Source: UBA11574 sp963752565
Lineage (GTDB): Bacteria; Desulfobacterota; Desulfobacteria; Desulfobacterales; UBA11574
Length of the DNA: 64,000 nucleotides
Assembly: GCA_963752565.1 (NCBI GenBank)
Contig: CAVVZC010000006.1
Coordinates: forward strand, 62,001-126,000
Direction: 5' to 3'
Every line of letters starts with the position of its first letter. Positions within the stretch are counted from its first letter, which is position 1. The notes under the pieces are model-generated. The model was not told where the DNA came from. It was given only the letters and a program-made list of their open reading frames with translations, and did not search any database. A program made the translations under genes and the position numbers. Below, piece by piece: positions 1 through 8,415 of the stretch.

Positions 1-389
1 AACAGTTTTATTTTGTCTATGGCATTATCTACCGCAATCCTTATCTCTTCGAGTTTACATGGCTTTCTGATGTAATCGTAAGCCCCTTCCTTTACGGCCA
101 TTATAGCGGTTTCTAATGATGCATAACCGGTAATAATAATAACAAGGACGTCAGGATTGGTTTTTTTAGCGTATTTTAATACATCCAAACCGCCGACTTT
201 CGGCATCACCAGGTCAGCAATTATCAGATCATAAAAATTGTTTTGTATGTGATCGATCCCCTCAAGACCATCATAGCAAACATCTATAGATCTTTCCTTG
301 CCAGAGATACAATCCTTGAGAATATCCGCAACATCCTTTTCATCATCTACAACAAGGATATTTATTTGCTGATGGGTCACTTTCGGCAT
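1..389 (-). CDS. Response regulator receiver domain protein (3' end beyond window)
   Basis: The minus-strand frame starts with ATG at 389 and runs off the left edge of the window. It encodes a CheY-like receiver: strand 1 ends in VVDDE, the phospho-acceptor Asp lies in LIIADLMMPK, the conserved Thr in IITGYA, and the Lys in YIRKP. About 129 residues are visible, close to a whole receiver domain, so whether an output domain follows cannot be seen. It lies upstream of nothing obvious on its own strand and is separated from flaG by about 245 bases. It is presumably the target of a histidine kinase outside the window. The receiver assignment is secure; the pathway is unknown. Confidence 0.9.
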   Translation of the reverse strand, partial: MPKVTHQQINILVVDDEKDVADILKDCISGKERSIDVCYDGLEGIDHIQNNFYDLIIADLVMPKVGGLDVLKYAKKTNPDVLVIIITGYASLETAIMAVKEGAYDYIRKPCKLEEIRIAVDNAIDKIKL

Positions 390-633
390 TTATCAGGCAT
401 TAACTCCCATGATTAAATTTTTACCAAAGTTGAGCGATTTTCAAGTTTGCCTCAGATGCAAGGAAGATGTCGTTTCTCTATAGTCGTCTATGCGGAACGG
501 CATCTGACGCAGTAGACGCGGTGAAATCGGAAATCCCGTAGGGTTTCAAATCATTGAAATTCAAAATAACAGAATACCTTAATAATATTGTTAAGTTAAC
601 CATTTCAAAAATTTGAAACGCTCAGTTTAGGTT

Positions 634-984
634 TTAGCCCGTTTGATCAAATATCATACCAACCATCTCGTCCATTTTGGCAGCAAGTTCTAATATCTCC
701 TGAGATGGAATCTCTCTGACAACCTCTCCGGTAATTTCATCAACTACAGTGATCATCATTTCCCCGGAAGCCTTGTGAACTGAAAATTGCAAATCTACAT
801 TATGCATAATATCAAGATTTTTCAGCACATTCGCTGCCAGTTCTTCCAAGTCAGGTAAATCCGGGCTTTTAACAGGCTGTTGAACTTCTTTCTCTTTCTG
901 GTTTGTGGCCCGCTCTGCAGGAAGCCTTGCCTGAACAGCTGGAGCTCGGCTCTTTACCGATGCTGTAATAGGTTCAACTCTCAT
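634..984 (-). CDS. flaG: FlaG family flagellar protein
   Basis: 116 residues. The C-terminal half has the FlaG pattern: hydrophobic residues around DLQFSVHKASGEMMITVVD, then the terminal part with VREIPSQEILELAAKMDEM. The N-terminal 50 residues are low-complexity and variable, as in the family. FlaG proteins influence flagellar filament length, but the mechanism is poorly defined. I chose ATG at 984 over GTG at 996 because a G-rich Shine-Dalgarno (GGGGGTG) sits about nine bases before it. It is last in the order flagellin, fliD, fliS, fliT-like, flaG, all on the minus strand, which supports a filament-assembly role. Confidence 0.85.
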   Translation of the reverse strand: MRVEPITASVKSRAPAVQARLPAERATNQKEKEVQQPVKSPDLPDLEELAANVLKNLDIMHNVDLQFSVHKASGEMMITVVDEITGEVVREIPSQEILELAAKMDEMVGMIFDQTG

Positions 985-1043
985 AATAATCCACACCCCC
1001 TTTATTTTCTTGTCCTACAATGTTAATGAAAACTTTAAAAAAA

Positions 1044-1376
1044 TCATATCACTGCCATTACGGGAAGCCTATTTCCGGCATAAGCGGCAGAGACCCTTTT
1101 TTTTCTTTCAAACATCACGAGTTGTCGACCCAGTTCATCCCGCTGTCTATCGATTTCCGCCACAAGCTCATGAACCTGATCGCGCGTTTCTTTTACCCGG
1201 TCGAGCAGTCCGGCATCCTGGCTTAAGCCCGCCCTCTTGAGCGATTCCATCACATCCCTGTGCTCCTCGGCCAAACCTATGATCGACCGGGCATCGTTTT
1301 CCCCAAGCGCGAAATTGATCCCGGCGGTAATATCCGCAAGACTTCTGTACAGAGTTTCATGTGTCTCAGATTGCAA
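1044..1376 (-). CDS. FliT-like flagellar export chaperone
   Basis: 110 residues, predominantly helical, with a heptad-like central segment (LLDRVKETRDQVHELVAEID). No sequence motif is decisive. The assignment rests on size, all-helical composition and position directly after fliS, where the cap-protein chaperone FliT normally lies. Translation starts at a TTG inside the last codons of fliS, with AGGAG seven bases upstream, so the two are probably translationally coupled. The product would bind FliD or export components in the cytoplasm. A FlgN-type chaperone is the main alternative. Confidence 0.6.
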   Translation of the reverse strand: MQSETHETLYRSLADITAGINFALGENDARSIIGLAEEHRDVMESLKRAGLSQDAGLLDRVKETRDQVHELVAEIDRQRDELGRQLVMFERKKRVSAAYAGNRLPVMAVI

Positions 1377-1806
1377 TACTCACTCCTCTCATCATTTCCG
1401 GCGCAGTGTTTTCGGCAAGAACAGATTCGCCGGCCATCTGGTCGGCCGCCTCCTTGAAACCTTCATACAGTTCCCCCAGGAGTTGTTCCACCTCCTCCAG
1501 TGCTTCAGGATCATTTCTGATATTTGCGGTGGTCAGCCGATTCACCATATAGCCGTACAGCGCCGCCATTTTATCTACCAGATCCCCGCCATTTTCCCTG
1601 TCAAGCGCACAGTCAAGCTCCGTCAGGATCGCCAAAACCTTTGAAATCTTCTCGCCCTTGAGTTTGGGGTTTTTTTCTCTGATCCCTTGGCGTGCGATTC
1701 TCAGAGAGATGAGAGCGCCCTCATAGAGCATCAAGAGGATCTCTTCTCTGTTTTCGGTCGTATTGGTCATTACGTTTTTGTAACCGGCATATCCTGTGGC
1801 GATCAT
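1366..1806 (-). CDS. fliS: Flagellin-specific chaperone FliS
   Basis: 146 residues with the typical FliS four-helix pattern: an N-terminal GYAGYKNV segment preceding helix 1, ILLMLYEGALISLRIARQ in helix 1, LTELDCALDRENGG ending helix 2, and LYGYMVNRLTTANIRND, which closely matches the FliS consensus. FliS binds the disordered C-terminus of flagellin in the cytoplasm and prevents premature polymerisation. The start at 1806 has AAAGGAT upstream. It lies 64 bases after fliD and its stop overlaps the fliT-like start. Family length is about 130 residues, so it is intact with a slightly extended C-terminus. Confidence 0.92.
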   Translation of the reverse strand: MIATGYAGYKNVMTNTTENREEILLMLYEGALISLRIARQGIREKNPKLKGEKISKVLAILTELDCALDRENGGDLVDKMAALYGYMVNRLTTANIRNDPEALEEVEQLLGELYEGFKEAADQMAGESVLAENTAPEMMRGVSIAI

Positions 1807-1870
1807 AAAATTAGATCCTTTCTGTCATGTTCGAAAACCGGGATCTTGTATTCCCCGTTCGCGGTTAACC

Positions 1871-3286
1871 TTAGCTTGATATGTATCTGTTCAGATTTTG
1901 CAGGCTCACGATCTGCTGGCTCAAATAATTCCCGGTGCTCTGATATTCGGCAAGGAGTACTTCCAGCGCGTTGAACTGTGCCCTGGTCCGTGTTTCCCAC
2001 GCCAAAACACGCATCTCTTCACGTTCAACCCTATCCTCAATATCGTCTATGCTGTTTTGGATGCCATTCGTCCTCGCGGCAAGGGTACCGTCCGTGGATC
2101 TGAGCATGGCATACAGGGTATCCTTCATGCGCAGGGCAAACCCCTCAGATCCCTCCGTGGACTGGGTGAAAAACTGAAGTACATCGTCAAAATGATCACC
2201 AAGGGCACTGTTCAGGGTTGAAGAATCGACCTCAAGCCGCCCTTCCGCATTCAGGGCAATGCCAAGATCCGCCAGCCGGCTGAAAGAATTAACCCCTGAA
2301 ACCGTACCTGTGACCATTGTGTTGAGACGGTTGCGCATACCCTTTGTGGCGGCATCACCCAGCAGAACGCCTGCGGTCTCGGTGGTCGAATTAAAGCTCT
2401 GATATTCCTCAAACACGTCGATCGCCTCGTTGTACGCATCCACAAAAGCAGTGATTTTGGAGACAACGGCGTCCAGGTCTCTGCCTACCGTTAACGTCGT
2501 CTGGTTGTCAGGAGTCTCGGGCGCGGATTCAAGCGTAAGGGTGACGCCTTCAATCACGTCAGTTATGACGTTGGTGTCCCTTTGAATATTAACAACGCCA
2601 TCGACAGTGATGATGGAGTCGGCGGCATCCTGAGTATTTGACAGGTTCTCGGTAACCCCCAGGTCGAATACCAGTCTGGAAAGGCCGTTCATATCTGTGT
2701 TGTTGGTGTCGCCGGTGTCTGTGACCGTCAAGTTGATCACATTTTCCACCCCGGTCGTATGGGCGGCCAGGGTGAGGAAATAGTCGGTTCCGTCAAAGAT
2801 AACCCCTGCCCGGACCCCGGCCTCCGAATCATTTATGGCCTGGGCCACATCCACGATGGTGTCGGTGGCAGATACAGCGATATCTTTAATACTGCCGTTT
2901 CCCACCTTGAGGTGGAGGGTCCCTTCACCCACGGTTTCTCCCTGGGAAAAGGCCCCACTCGCAAGTTTGTGGACCCCGGCCAATTGCTGTACCGTGATGC
3001 CGTACGAACCCGCTGTGGCATTTTCATCGGCAGATGCGCTAAAAAGGTCGGTATCACCTGAAACAGCAGAAAAATGGGTGAGATTGCTCACGGAATCGAG
3101 GCCTTTCACTGCGGATTGGAGGCTGCCCAAGATGCCCTTCAGGCTCCCATAGGCCGACAATTCCACCTGATAAGCGGCCTCTCGCTGTTGAAGCTTGAGT
3201 ATGGGTTGCCGTTCCAACTCCAAAAGCTGCTCGATCATACTGTTGGTATCAAGACCTGATATGAGGCCTCCCACTGCGATGGACAT
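1871..3286 (-). CDS. fliD: Flagellar filament cap protein FliD (HAP2)
   Basis: 471 residues. The N-terminus SIAVGGLISGLDTNSMIEQL is the conserved FliD D0 start. A middle region carries flagellin hook IN-like segments (SYGITVQQLAGVHKLASG), and the C-terminal coiled coil ends in LNRYISS. FliD is exported through the flagellar type III system and caps the filament tip, promoting flagellin insertion. I chose ATG at 3286, with GGGAG five bases upstream, over GTG at 3292. A sigma-28-like promoter at 3378-3404 gives a leader of about 85 bases. The length is normal for the family. Confidence 0.95.
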   Translation of the reverse strand: MSIAVGGLISGLDTNSMIEQLLELERQPILKLQQREAAYQVELSAYGSLKGILGSLQSAVKGLDSVSNLTHFSAVSGDTDLFSASADENATAGSYGITVQQLAGVHKLASGAFSQGETVGEGTLHLKVGNGSIKDIAVSATDTIVDVAQAINDSEAGVRAGVIFDGTDYFLTLAAHTTGVENVINLTVTDTGDTNNTDMNGLSRLVFDLGVTENLSNTQDAADSIITVDGVVNIQRDTNVITDVIEGVTLTLESAPETPDNQTTLTVGRDLDAVVSKITAFVDAYNEAIDVFEEYQSFNSTTETAGVLLGDAATKGMRNRLNTMVTGTVSGVNSFSRLADLGIALNAEGRLEVDSSTLNSALGDHFDDVLQFFTQSTEGSEGFALRMKDTLYAMLRSTDGTLAARTNGIQNSIDDIEDRVEREEMRVLAWETRTRAQFNALEVLLAEYQSTGNYLSQQIVSLQNLNRYISS

Positions 3287-3377
3287 GGTCACTCCCTTCT
3301 TAGTTTCAGGGGTTTCTCTCCAATCAACCCCTTACGCCCTTGTCAAATTGCGGCCTTCGTCATTTTCCTTAGTATAA

Positions 3378-3404
3378 CTATCGTCATCTCACCAAAAAAC
3401 TTGA
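3378..3404 (-). promoter_or_regulatory. Sigma-28 (FliA) promoter of fliD
   Basis: Read on the minus strand, TCAAGTTT (7 of 8 to the FliA -35 TAAAGTTT) is followed after 11 bases by GACGATAG (6 of 8 to GCCGATAA). The spacing is exactly that of the FliA consensus, and the site sits between the flagellin terminator and fliD. It would drive fliD-fliS-fliT-flaG as a late flagellar operon. Confidence 0.6.
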
Positions 3405-3435
3405 GCTTTTTACACAACTTTGTTGCCCAAAATCA

Positions 3436-3474
3436 TAAAAAAACCCCGCTTTTTTTCTAAAAAAACGGGGTTTT
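3436..3474 (-). terminator. Rho-independent terminator of flagellin
   Basis: An AACCCCG/CGGGGTT stem with an internal A/T-rich extension is followed, on the minus strand, by seven T residues. It lies 56 bases after the flagellin stop and isolates flagellin from fliD transcription. Confidence 0.85.
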
Positions 3475-3529
3475 GGTTTAAGGGTTTTTGTTTGCTTTCA
3501 GTCTTTAGCTATCAGCCTTAATGTCACGC

Positions 3530-5023
3530 CTACTGAAGCAGGGCAAGCACTGTCTGCGGCAGCATGTTGGCCTGGGCCAGCATGGCAACTCCCGCCTGCT
3601 GCATGACCTGGGCTTTGGTCAAATTAGCTGTTTCGGCTGCGAAGTCCGCATCCATGATACGGGCACGAGCGGCAGATACGTTTTCGGAGACGCTCTGCAG
3701 GTTGGCGATGGTCGATTCGAAGCGATTCTGAACCGCACCGAGATCAGCACGGGTGCTACTAATGAAGCTCAACGCCTCATCAATTACATTAAGCGCCGCA
3801 TTCGATCCGGACTGTGTCGAAACGTCCACATCGGCAACACTGGACAAAGTACCCGCTAGGTCAGCTGCGGCAAATGTTGCCACAGTACCAGTAACAGCAA
3901 ACGATTTTGATGCACTCATTGACACCTGGCCACCAATTGCAATATTGTCCGTAGCAGCATTTGTCAGAGTCTGTGAGCTAGCAAATGTTCCCGCAGTTGG
4001 GCCGACATCAAATACAGCGTCATCAGCGGTACCATTAGCCACTGCATCAATTACAATGTTATGGCCATCTTCATTTGTTAACGTCAAAGAGCCGGCAGCG
4101 GTATTCAGCGAAGCCACAACGCCGGTACTGGCGCTCTCCGCATTGATCGCGTCACGCAGTCCGGAATAATCTGTCGTGGAAGTCAGGGTATGCGAGATCG
4201 TCTTAACACTGCCTTGAGCCGTACCTGCTCCGTCTGTGGTAGATAGCTCAAAACTAAGAGCCTCACCCACAGCCACGCCGGCGGCCAACATGATATCAGC
4301 CGTTGTCTTTGCTGTTGCTGATACACCGGTATCCCCTTCAACATTGTTGATTCCCGCAGCAATCTCAGCAGCAGTAGCACTAAGTGCATAACTAACATCT
4401 GAGGATCCTAAATTGCCGGACACGGTAATGGTATCAGCCACTACACCGTTGACGTCGTTAGCAGCAGCACCTGTCAATGCACCAATATTCAGGATACTGG
4501 TTGTCGTATAAGCGCCCATATTCGTAGCCGATGCATTGCCAATACTTACCGAAATAGACTCATCGGCAAATGCACCCACATGGAATTTGGCAGCCGTAAA
4601 AGTTCCATCAAGAATTTTTTGACCGTTGAATGAGGTTTGTGAAGCGATTCGATTCAACTCATCCTGCAGCTGAGTAACCTCTTTCTGGAGGTTTGCACGA
4701 TCAGAACTGCTATTCGTGTCATTGGCGGACTGCACTGCCAGCTCACGCATTCTCTGGAGAATGTTGCCTGATTCCTGCAAAGCACCCTCGGCGGTCTGGG
4801 ACAGGGAGATGCCGTCGTTGGCGTTTCGTGCCGCCTGATTCAAGCCGCGAATCTGAACGGTCATTCTGTCTGAAATGGCCAGACCGGCGGCGTCATCTTT
4901 GGCGCTGTTGATTCTCAGGCCGGACGAAAGCCGCTGCAGGGATTGGTTCAACATGCCCTGCGTTTTTCCCAGGTTTCTCTGGGCGTTCAATGCTGCAATA
5001 TTGGTATTAATTGTCATTGCCAT
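3530..5023 (-). CDS. fliC: Flagellin
   Basis: 497 residues. The N-terminal D0/D1 begins AMTINTNIAALNAQRNLG and includes LQRLSSGLRINSAKDDAAGLAI. The C-terminal D1/D0 has ALNVIDEALSFISSTRADLGAVQNRFES and ends in MLAQANMLPQTVLALLQ. The central 250 residues are Thr/Ala/Ser-rich and variable, the surface-exposed D2/D3 part. I chose ATG at 5023 because AAGGAGGAA lies seven bases upstream; the frame stays open further upstream but has no site there. The product is exported by the flagellar type III system and polymerises into the filament. A sigma-28-like promoter lies about 240 bases upstream and a strong terminator follows. Confidence 0.97.
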   Translation of the reverse strand: MAMTINTNIAALNAQRNLGKTQGMLNQSLQRLSSGLRINSAKDDAAGLAISDRMTVQIRGLNQAARNANDGISLSQTAEGALQESGNILQRMRELAVQSANDTNSSSDRANLQKEVTQLQDELNRIASQTSFNGQKILDGTFTAAKFHVGAFADESISVSIGNASATNMGAYTTTSILNIGALTGAAANDVNGVVADTITVSGNLGSSDVSYALSATAAEIAAGINNVEGDTGVSATAKTTADIMLAAGVAVGEALSFELSTTDGAGTAQGSVKTISHTLTSTTDYSGLRDAINAESASTGVVASLNTAAGSLTLTNEDGHNIVIDAVANGTADDAVFDVGPTAGTFASSQTLTNAATDNIAIGGQVSMSASKSFAVTGTVATFAAADLAGTLSSVADVDVSTQSGSNAALNVIDEALSFISSTRADLGAVQNRFESTIANLQSVSENVSAARARIMDADFAAETANLTKAQVMQQAGVAMLAQANMLPQTVLALLQ

Positions 5024-5264
5024 GGTTTTATTCCTCCTTGAATTTTGGTTATTAGTCTGATCACTTGCCTGCCCCGTGAAATCCAATTTTATTTCACCAG
5101 GGTCATTTGTTACTGCTATGATCTCTGACATCTGACTGTTTTTTGCCGGCTTCCCTGCCGGCAGGTTGTTTGTTTAATTCAATGCATTACCCGTCGGGCG
5201 TCCTCTTTATTTTCACCTCCTTTTTCTGCCCGCGTTTTCGCGTTCCTATTTCCATTACTGTTTA

Positions 5265-5292
5265 TTATCGATCCTTACCCTCCAAAGCTTGA
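5265..5292 (-). promoter_or_regulatory. Sigma-28-like promoter of flagellin
   Basis: The minus strand reads TCAAGCTT (6 of 8), 12 bases, then ATCGATAA (6 of 8, with CGATAA intact). The 12-base spacer matches that of the stronger divergent promoter at 5591. It would give an untranslated leader of about 235 bases that contains a GCCGGC inverted repeat near 5143-5162. Confidence 0.5.
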
Positions 5293-5590
5293 GTATTTTT
5301 TTCGAAAAGCCTGCAACAGGTTGTTCTTCCGATAAAAACTAACATGGAATCATCTCCAGTAAAATAGGTGGGGCCAGGATTCAAGAGGTCGGGGTACCGT
5401 TTATGACTGGGACATTGTCGTTAGGAAAGCCGCTCAAAAGAGAGACCATACCGCCCGGACCGTCCAATCCATTTAATATTTGATGATATATGCCGATAAT
5501 GTTAAAAGACGATGAACATCACGTATTTTAGTGGGGAATAAAAATGGTACCCTTAAAAGAAAGCTATTTTGATAAAAATTCACTTTTTTC
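5293..5590. other. Non-coding divergent region between flagellin and the flgM operon
   Basis: No supportable gene is present. A GCCGATAA at 5492-5499 (plus strand) has a poor -35 and could be a secondary sigma-28 site. Around 5345 there is a GAATCATCTCC motif that recurs in several other intergenic regions of the window. Confidence 0.6.
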
Positions 5591-5618
5591 TAAAGTTTTA
5601 TTCAAAAGCCTCCGATAA
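5591..5618 (+). promoter_or_regulatory. Sigma-28 (FliA) promoter of the DVU0524-family gene and flgM
   Basis: A perfect -35 octamer TAAAGTTT is followed after 12 bases by TCCGATAA (7 of 8 to the FliA -10). Transcription would begin near 5625, leaving a very short leader that contains just the GAGGTG ribosome binding site before ATG at 5639. Sigma-28 control of flgM gives the usual autoregulatory loop. Confidence 0.75.
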
Positions 5619-5638
5619 GAAAAATGAGGTGGCGAATC

Positions 5639-6052
5639 ATGATGATAACAGCTTATCAAGTCAATAATGTTCTGCGGGTTTACGGCGATCAACTTCGCCA
5701 TAGTAGGATTTCCAGCACTCCGAAAGATACGGATGCCGGTCTGCCGGACAGGATCAGTATCTCTACAAAGGCCCGGCGAAAAACGATAATTGACAATATT
5801 ACCGATAATATTGTAGGAAAGATTACACAATACGGACCCTACGATAAGGTTGAGAAAGAGGTATTTAAAAAACTTGAAAATGAATATGGAGGACATTTGA
5901 CCATTACCGGAGATAATCCCAATGGGCTCATATTCAAAGAAATTGATGAAAACGGTGAAACCATAAATTCACTTTCCATCGAAGATTCAAATTTTTTAAC
6001 CAACAAATTAAAAGAAATCACCGAGGAAACCATCGATAAAAATATGAAGTAG
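5639..6052 (+). CDS. DVU0524-family FlgM-associated protein
   Basis: 137 residues from ATG 5639. The N-terminus MITAYQVNNVLRVYGDQLRH and the following STKARRKTIIDNITDNIVGKI segment match what I recall of the family found next to flgM in Desulfovibrio and relatives. No biochemical function is established. It lies 74 bases upstream of flgM, and the two probably share the sigma-28 promoter that ends just before this gene. I preferred this start to ATG 5624, which would lie upstream of the predicted transcript start; GAGGTG lies eight bases before the chosen codon. Confidence 0.7.
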   Translation: MMITAYQVNNVLRVYGDQLRHSRISSTPKDTDAGLPDRISISTKARRKTIIDNITDNIVGKITQYGPYDKVEKEVFKKLENEYGGHLTITGDNPNGLIFKEIDENGETINSLSIEDSNFLTNKLKEITEETIDKNMK

Positions 6053-6126
6053 TGTCCATTCATAAATGAGTTGGGCAAAAAGACCATTTATGGATCGACA
6101 CGAAGCAGAAATTAGAGGTATATATC

Positions 6127-6456
6127 ATGAAAATTGACAACAGAATCATTCACTACGAAATAAACAAACAGCTCCCCAAGCGCCCGGAAAATGAAATAGA
6201 AGGGATGGGGGAAAAACAGACTTCTAATGAACAAAAGGTTGAAGAAAAAAATCCGTCAGGACAAGATACGATTGTTAACCTTTCTTCGGCCTCAAAAGAG
6301 GTCCAAACCGCAAATGAGATTATCGCATCTGAACCGGATGTGAGAGAAGATAAGGTTGCCGAGCTTAAAAAAAGAATTGAATCCGACAACTACACTGTCG
6401 ACAACAAGGCCGTTGCGGATAAGATTGTAGAATCGTTTATCGACGAAATTTTCTAA
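6127..6456 (+). CDS. flgM: Anti-sigma-28 factor FlgM
   Basis: 109 residues. The N-terminal two thirds is charged and presumably disordered. The C-terminal part (DVREDKVAELKKRIESDNY, then VADKIVESFIDE) is the FlgM helix pair that binds sigma-28. FlgM holds FliA inactive until the hook is complete and is then exported. The ribosome binding site AGAGGTATAT precedes the start at 6127. The gene is followed directly by a strong terminator. The length is typical of delta-class FlgM. Confidence 0.9.
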   Translation: MKIDNRIIHYEINKQLPKRPENEIEGMGEKQTSNEQKVEEKNPSGQDTIVNLSSASKEVQTANEIIASEPDVREDKVAELKKRIESDNYTVDNKAVADKIVESFIDEIF

Positions 6457-6477
6457 CCATCCTTATTATAATAAAAG

Positions 6478-6513
6478 ACAGAGGGCTTTGCGGATTGCCC
6501 TCTGTTTTTTTAT
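6478..6513 (+). terminator. Terminator after flgM
   Basis: ACAGAGGGC pairs with GCCCTCTGT (nine pairs, ten-base loop), followed by TTTTTTATT. It ends the flgM transcript and separates it from the convergent cheR. Confidence 0.9.
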
Positions 6514-6551
6514 TCCACCATCCTTTTCCATCTCAATAACACACCAATAAT

Positions 6552-7373
6552 TCAAGTGACACAATCGCTTCGCGATTCTATTTTTCTAAAGACAAAAGGA
6601 TACGGCTCAACACCGGTAAGATCCGTTGTTTCAAAAGGAACCGTTTCATGGGACCCCAAGACCAAAATTCCACATGGCGCAAGACTTTTTAAGACATTGC
6701 CGAAAGCCCTTTTTTTCAGTTCCTCCTCATAGTAGGTCAAGACATTGTTCCGCAAAAAGATGATATCAAAGTCTGACCCGGGAGCATCGGAAAGCAAATG
6801 ATGGTTTTTCCATGTAATGCCCTCTTTGAGCGACGCCTTCACCTCAAACAGTTTTTTGCCACCCTTTTGTTTGAAATATCTGGACTGAATCTCTTTTGTT
6901 ACTTCCTTGAGACTGCTGGGAGGATAAATACCGGAGCGAGCACGGTCGAGATAGATGGGATTTATGTCGGTGGCCAACACTTCGAGATCCGGAACATGTA
7001 AATAACTGTTGCTCAACAAAGTCCAGATGATTTTGAAGCTGTACACCTCTTCCCCGCATGCACAGCCCGCCGACCAGAATTTGATTTTTTCTCTGTCAGC
7101 ATCCATAAGTTCGGGCAAAATATGGTCTTTAAGCCCCTGCCAAAATCCCCGGTCTCGAAAGAAACGGCTGATGGACACCGTCATCAGGCGCTCACAGTGA
7201 TCTCTGACGTCATTGTTTCTATCCAATTCGGCCAGAAAAGCCGTCATGTTGCTGCATTCTATGGATTTCATATACCGGTGTATCCGCTTTTTGACGCCCT
7301 TTCGAACTTTGCGATACCCTGTCCATGAAAATTCATATCGATTAAGCAGTTGACGAAATTGCTGATCATTCAT
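6552..7373 (-). CDS. cheR: Chemotaxis protein methyltransferase CheR
   Basis: 273 residues. The N-terminal helical CheR domain (about 1-75) includes the basic GYRKVRKGVKKRIHRYM patch, followed by the Rossmann methyltransferase domain. The SAM motif is KFWSAGCACGEEVYS, and VLATDINPIYLDRAR and DIIFLRNNVLTYY follow. CheR methylates glutamates on chemoreceptors in the cytoplasm. AAAGGTGAT precedes ATG 7373. The canonical FCRNV is FLRNN here, so the usual Cys is replaced. No che cluster is next to it; it lies alone, convergent to flgM. Confidence 0.93.
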   Translation of the reverse strand: MNDQQFRQLLNRYEFSWTGYRKVRKGVKKRIHRYMKSIECSNMTAFLAELDRNNDVRDHCERLMTVSISRFFRDRGFWQGLKDHILPELMDADREKIKFWSAGCACGEEVYSFKIIWTLLSNSYLHVPDLEVLATDINPIYLDRARSGIYPPSSLKEVTKEIQSRYFKQKGGKKLFEVKASLKEGITWKNHHLLSDAPGSDFDIIFLRNNVLTYYEEELKKRAFGNVLKSLAPCGILVLGSHETVPFETTDLTGVEPYPFVFRKIESRSDCVT

Positions 7374-7512
7374 AAGATCACCTTTACTTCAATTGAGCGA
7401 AAGTCATTGAAATATTACCTTATGAATTATATTGTGCAAGTATTTTCCCCTGAAAGCTTTGCTCGAATTGGTTTGAAGGGGCGTTTTCCAAAGGTCTCTG
7501 GGAGATTGTGTT

Positions 7513-7941
7513 ATGAATAAAGATAGGCTCGAGTTTCTTAAAAAAGATTATGTTCAGGGCTTTCCAGCCGCCATCGGGTTCGAGGTCGATCGATCGGAAT
7601 ACGGAATATTCGAATCGCGCCTGAAGATTCGCTCAGATCACAGTCAGCAGGACGGATTTGTACATGCCGGTGTTATTGCAACCATGGCCGACCATACCGC
7701 CGGATACGCAGCCTACACAACCGTTTCTGAAGCGTTTCGTATCTTGACCATTGAATTCAAAATCAACTTTTTTAAACCCGCTGTTGGGAAACATATTCTC
7801 TGCCGATCGAAGGTGGTCAATAATGGAAAAAAAATTAAAGTATCAGAGTCCGAACTATTTTCTCTAAATGAGGGTCAGGAAAAACTCATCGCCAAAGCAA
7901 TGGTCACCTTGATTGCCATACCGTCTTCAAATTTACAATAA
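7513..7941 (+). CDS. PaaI-family hotdog thioesterase
   Basis: 142 residues, a single hotdog fold. The hallmark segment is QDGFVHAGVIATMADHTAG, in which the HAG start of the central helix and the acidic residue match the PaaI family. TIEFKINFFKPA matches the following strand. Such enzymes hydrolyse acyl-CoA thioesters in the cytoplasm; the substrate cannot be read from the sequence. GGGAG lies nine bases before the start. It is transcribed divergently from cheR and has no operon partner. Confidence 0.85.
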   Translation: MNKDRLEFLKKDYVQGFPAAIGFEVDRSEYGIFESRLKIRSDHSQQDGFVHAGVIATMADHTAGYAAYTTVSEAFRILTIEFKINFFKPAVGKHILCRSKVVNNGKKIKVSESELFSLNEGQEKLIAKAMVTLIAIPSSNLQ

Positions 7942-7967
7942 ATCCTTTTCAGACCCAACAATAAAAA

Positions 7968-7992
7968 AGGGCGATCCTTTTAGAATCGCCCT
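7968..7992. terminator. Stem-loop after the thioesterase gene
   Basis: AGGGCGAT pairs with ATCGCCCT around a nine-base loop. The T-run lies only on the minus-strand exit side, so it is a weak terminator for the plus-strand gene and would work better for transcripts entering from the right. Confidence 0.5.
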
Positions 7993-8415
7993 CCTGGAAG
8001 AGTTATGAAGATAGGTTAACAGGCCACCAGAACCCTACCAAAATTTGAAGTTTCCCATAATGCCGTTATTAACACCGGGGACTATCTTATCATTTTTTTT
8101 GTTTTGAAGATGCCCGCTGAAAAGATGCACGCACACCCGAGAAACTTTTGTTGTTTGCCATTGAGTTTTTGCAAAAAGCGTGCAAAATGTTAATTTTAAT
8201 TAAAAAAAATTTGTTTTATATATGATTTCAATTATTTATAAATAATCCGGTCCTCATAAACCGAATCAATCGATTCTCATTAACCGGCTATTTTGACAAT
8301 ATTTGGCAACAAATGTGTCATTTTTTGACATGTTCCATCTGCTTTGCCAGCCAAAGGGTAGGCAGATAATTCTTCCTAAACTGAGCGTTTTGGTTTCCAA
8401 GCGAATCGATATTGG
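7993..8415. other. AT-rich intergenic region
   Basis: No gene is visible. Near 8376-8399 is a minus-strand copy of a short motif (AACGCTCAGTTTAGG) that also occurs at 617-631 and, with one or two changes, at about 24194-24213. Confidence 0.5.

Noticed and set aside
1010..2221. Plus-strand frames over fliT, fliS and fliD
   Set aside because: They are antisense to well-supported flagellar genes and have no family resemblance or ribosome binding sites.
5473..5499. Perfect GCCGATAA as main sigma-28 promoter of flgM
   Set aside because: The -35 (TTAATATT) is poor and the site is 140 bases upstream, whereas 5591-5618 has a perfect -35 and a close -10 next to the gene.
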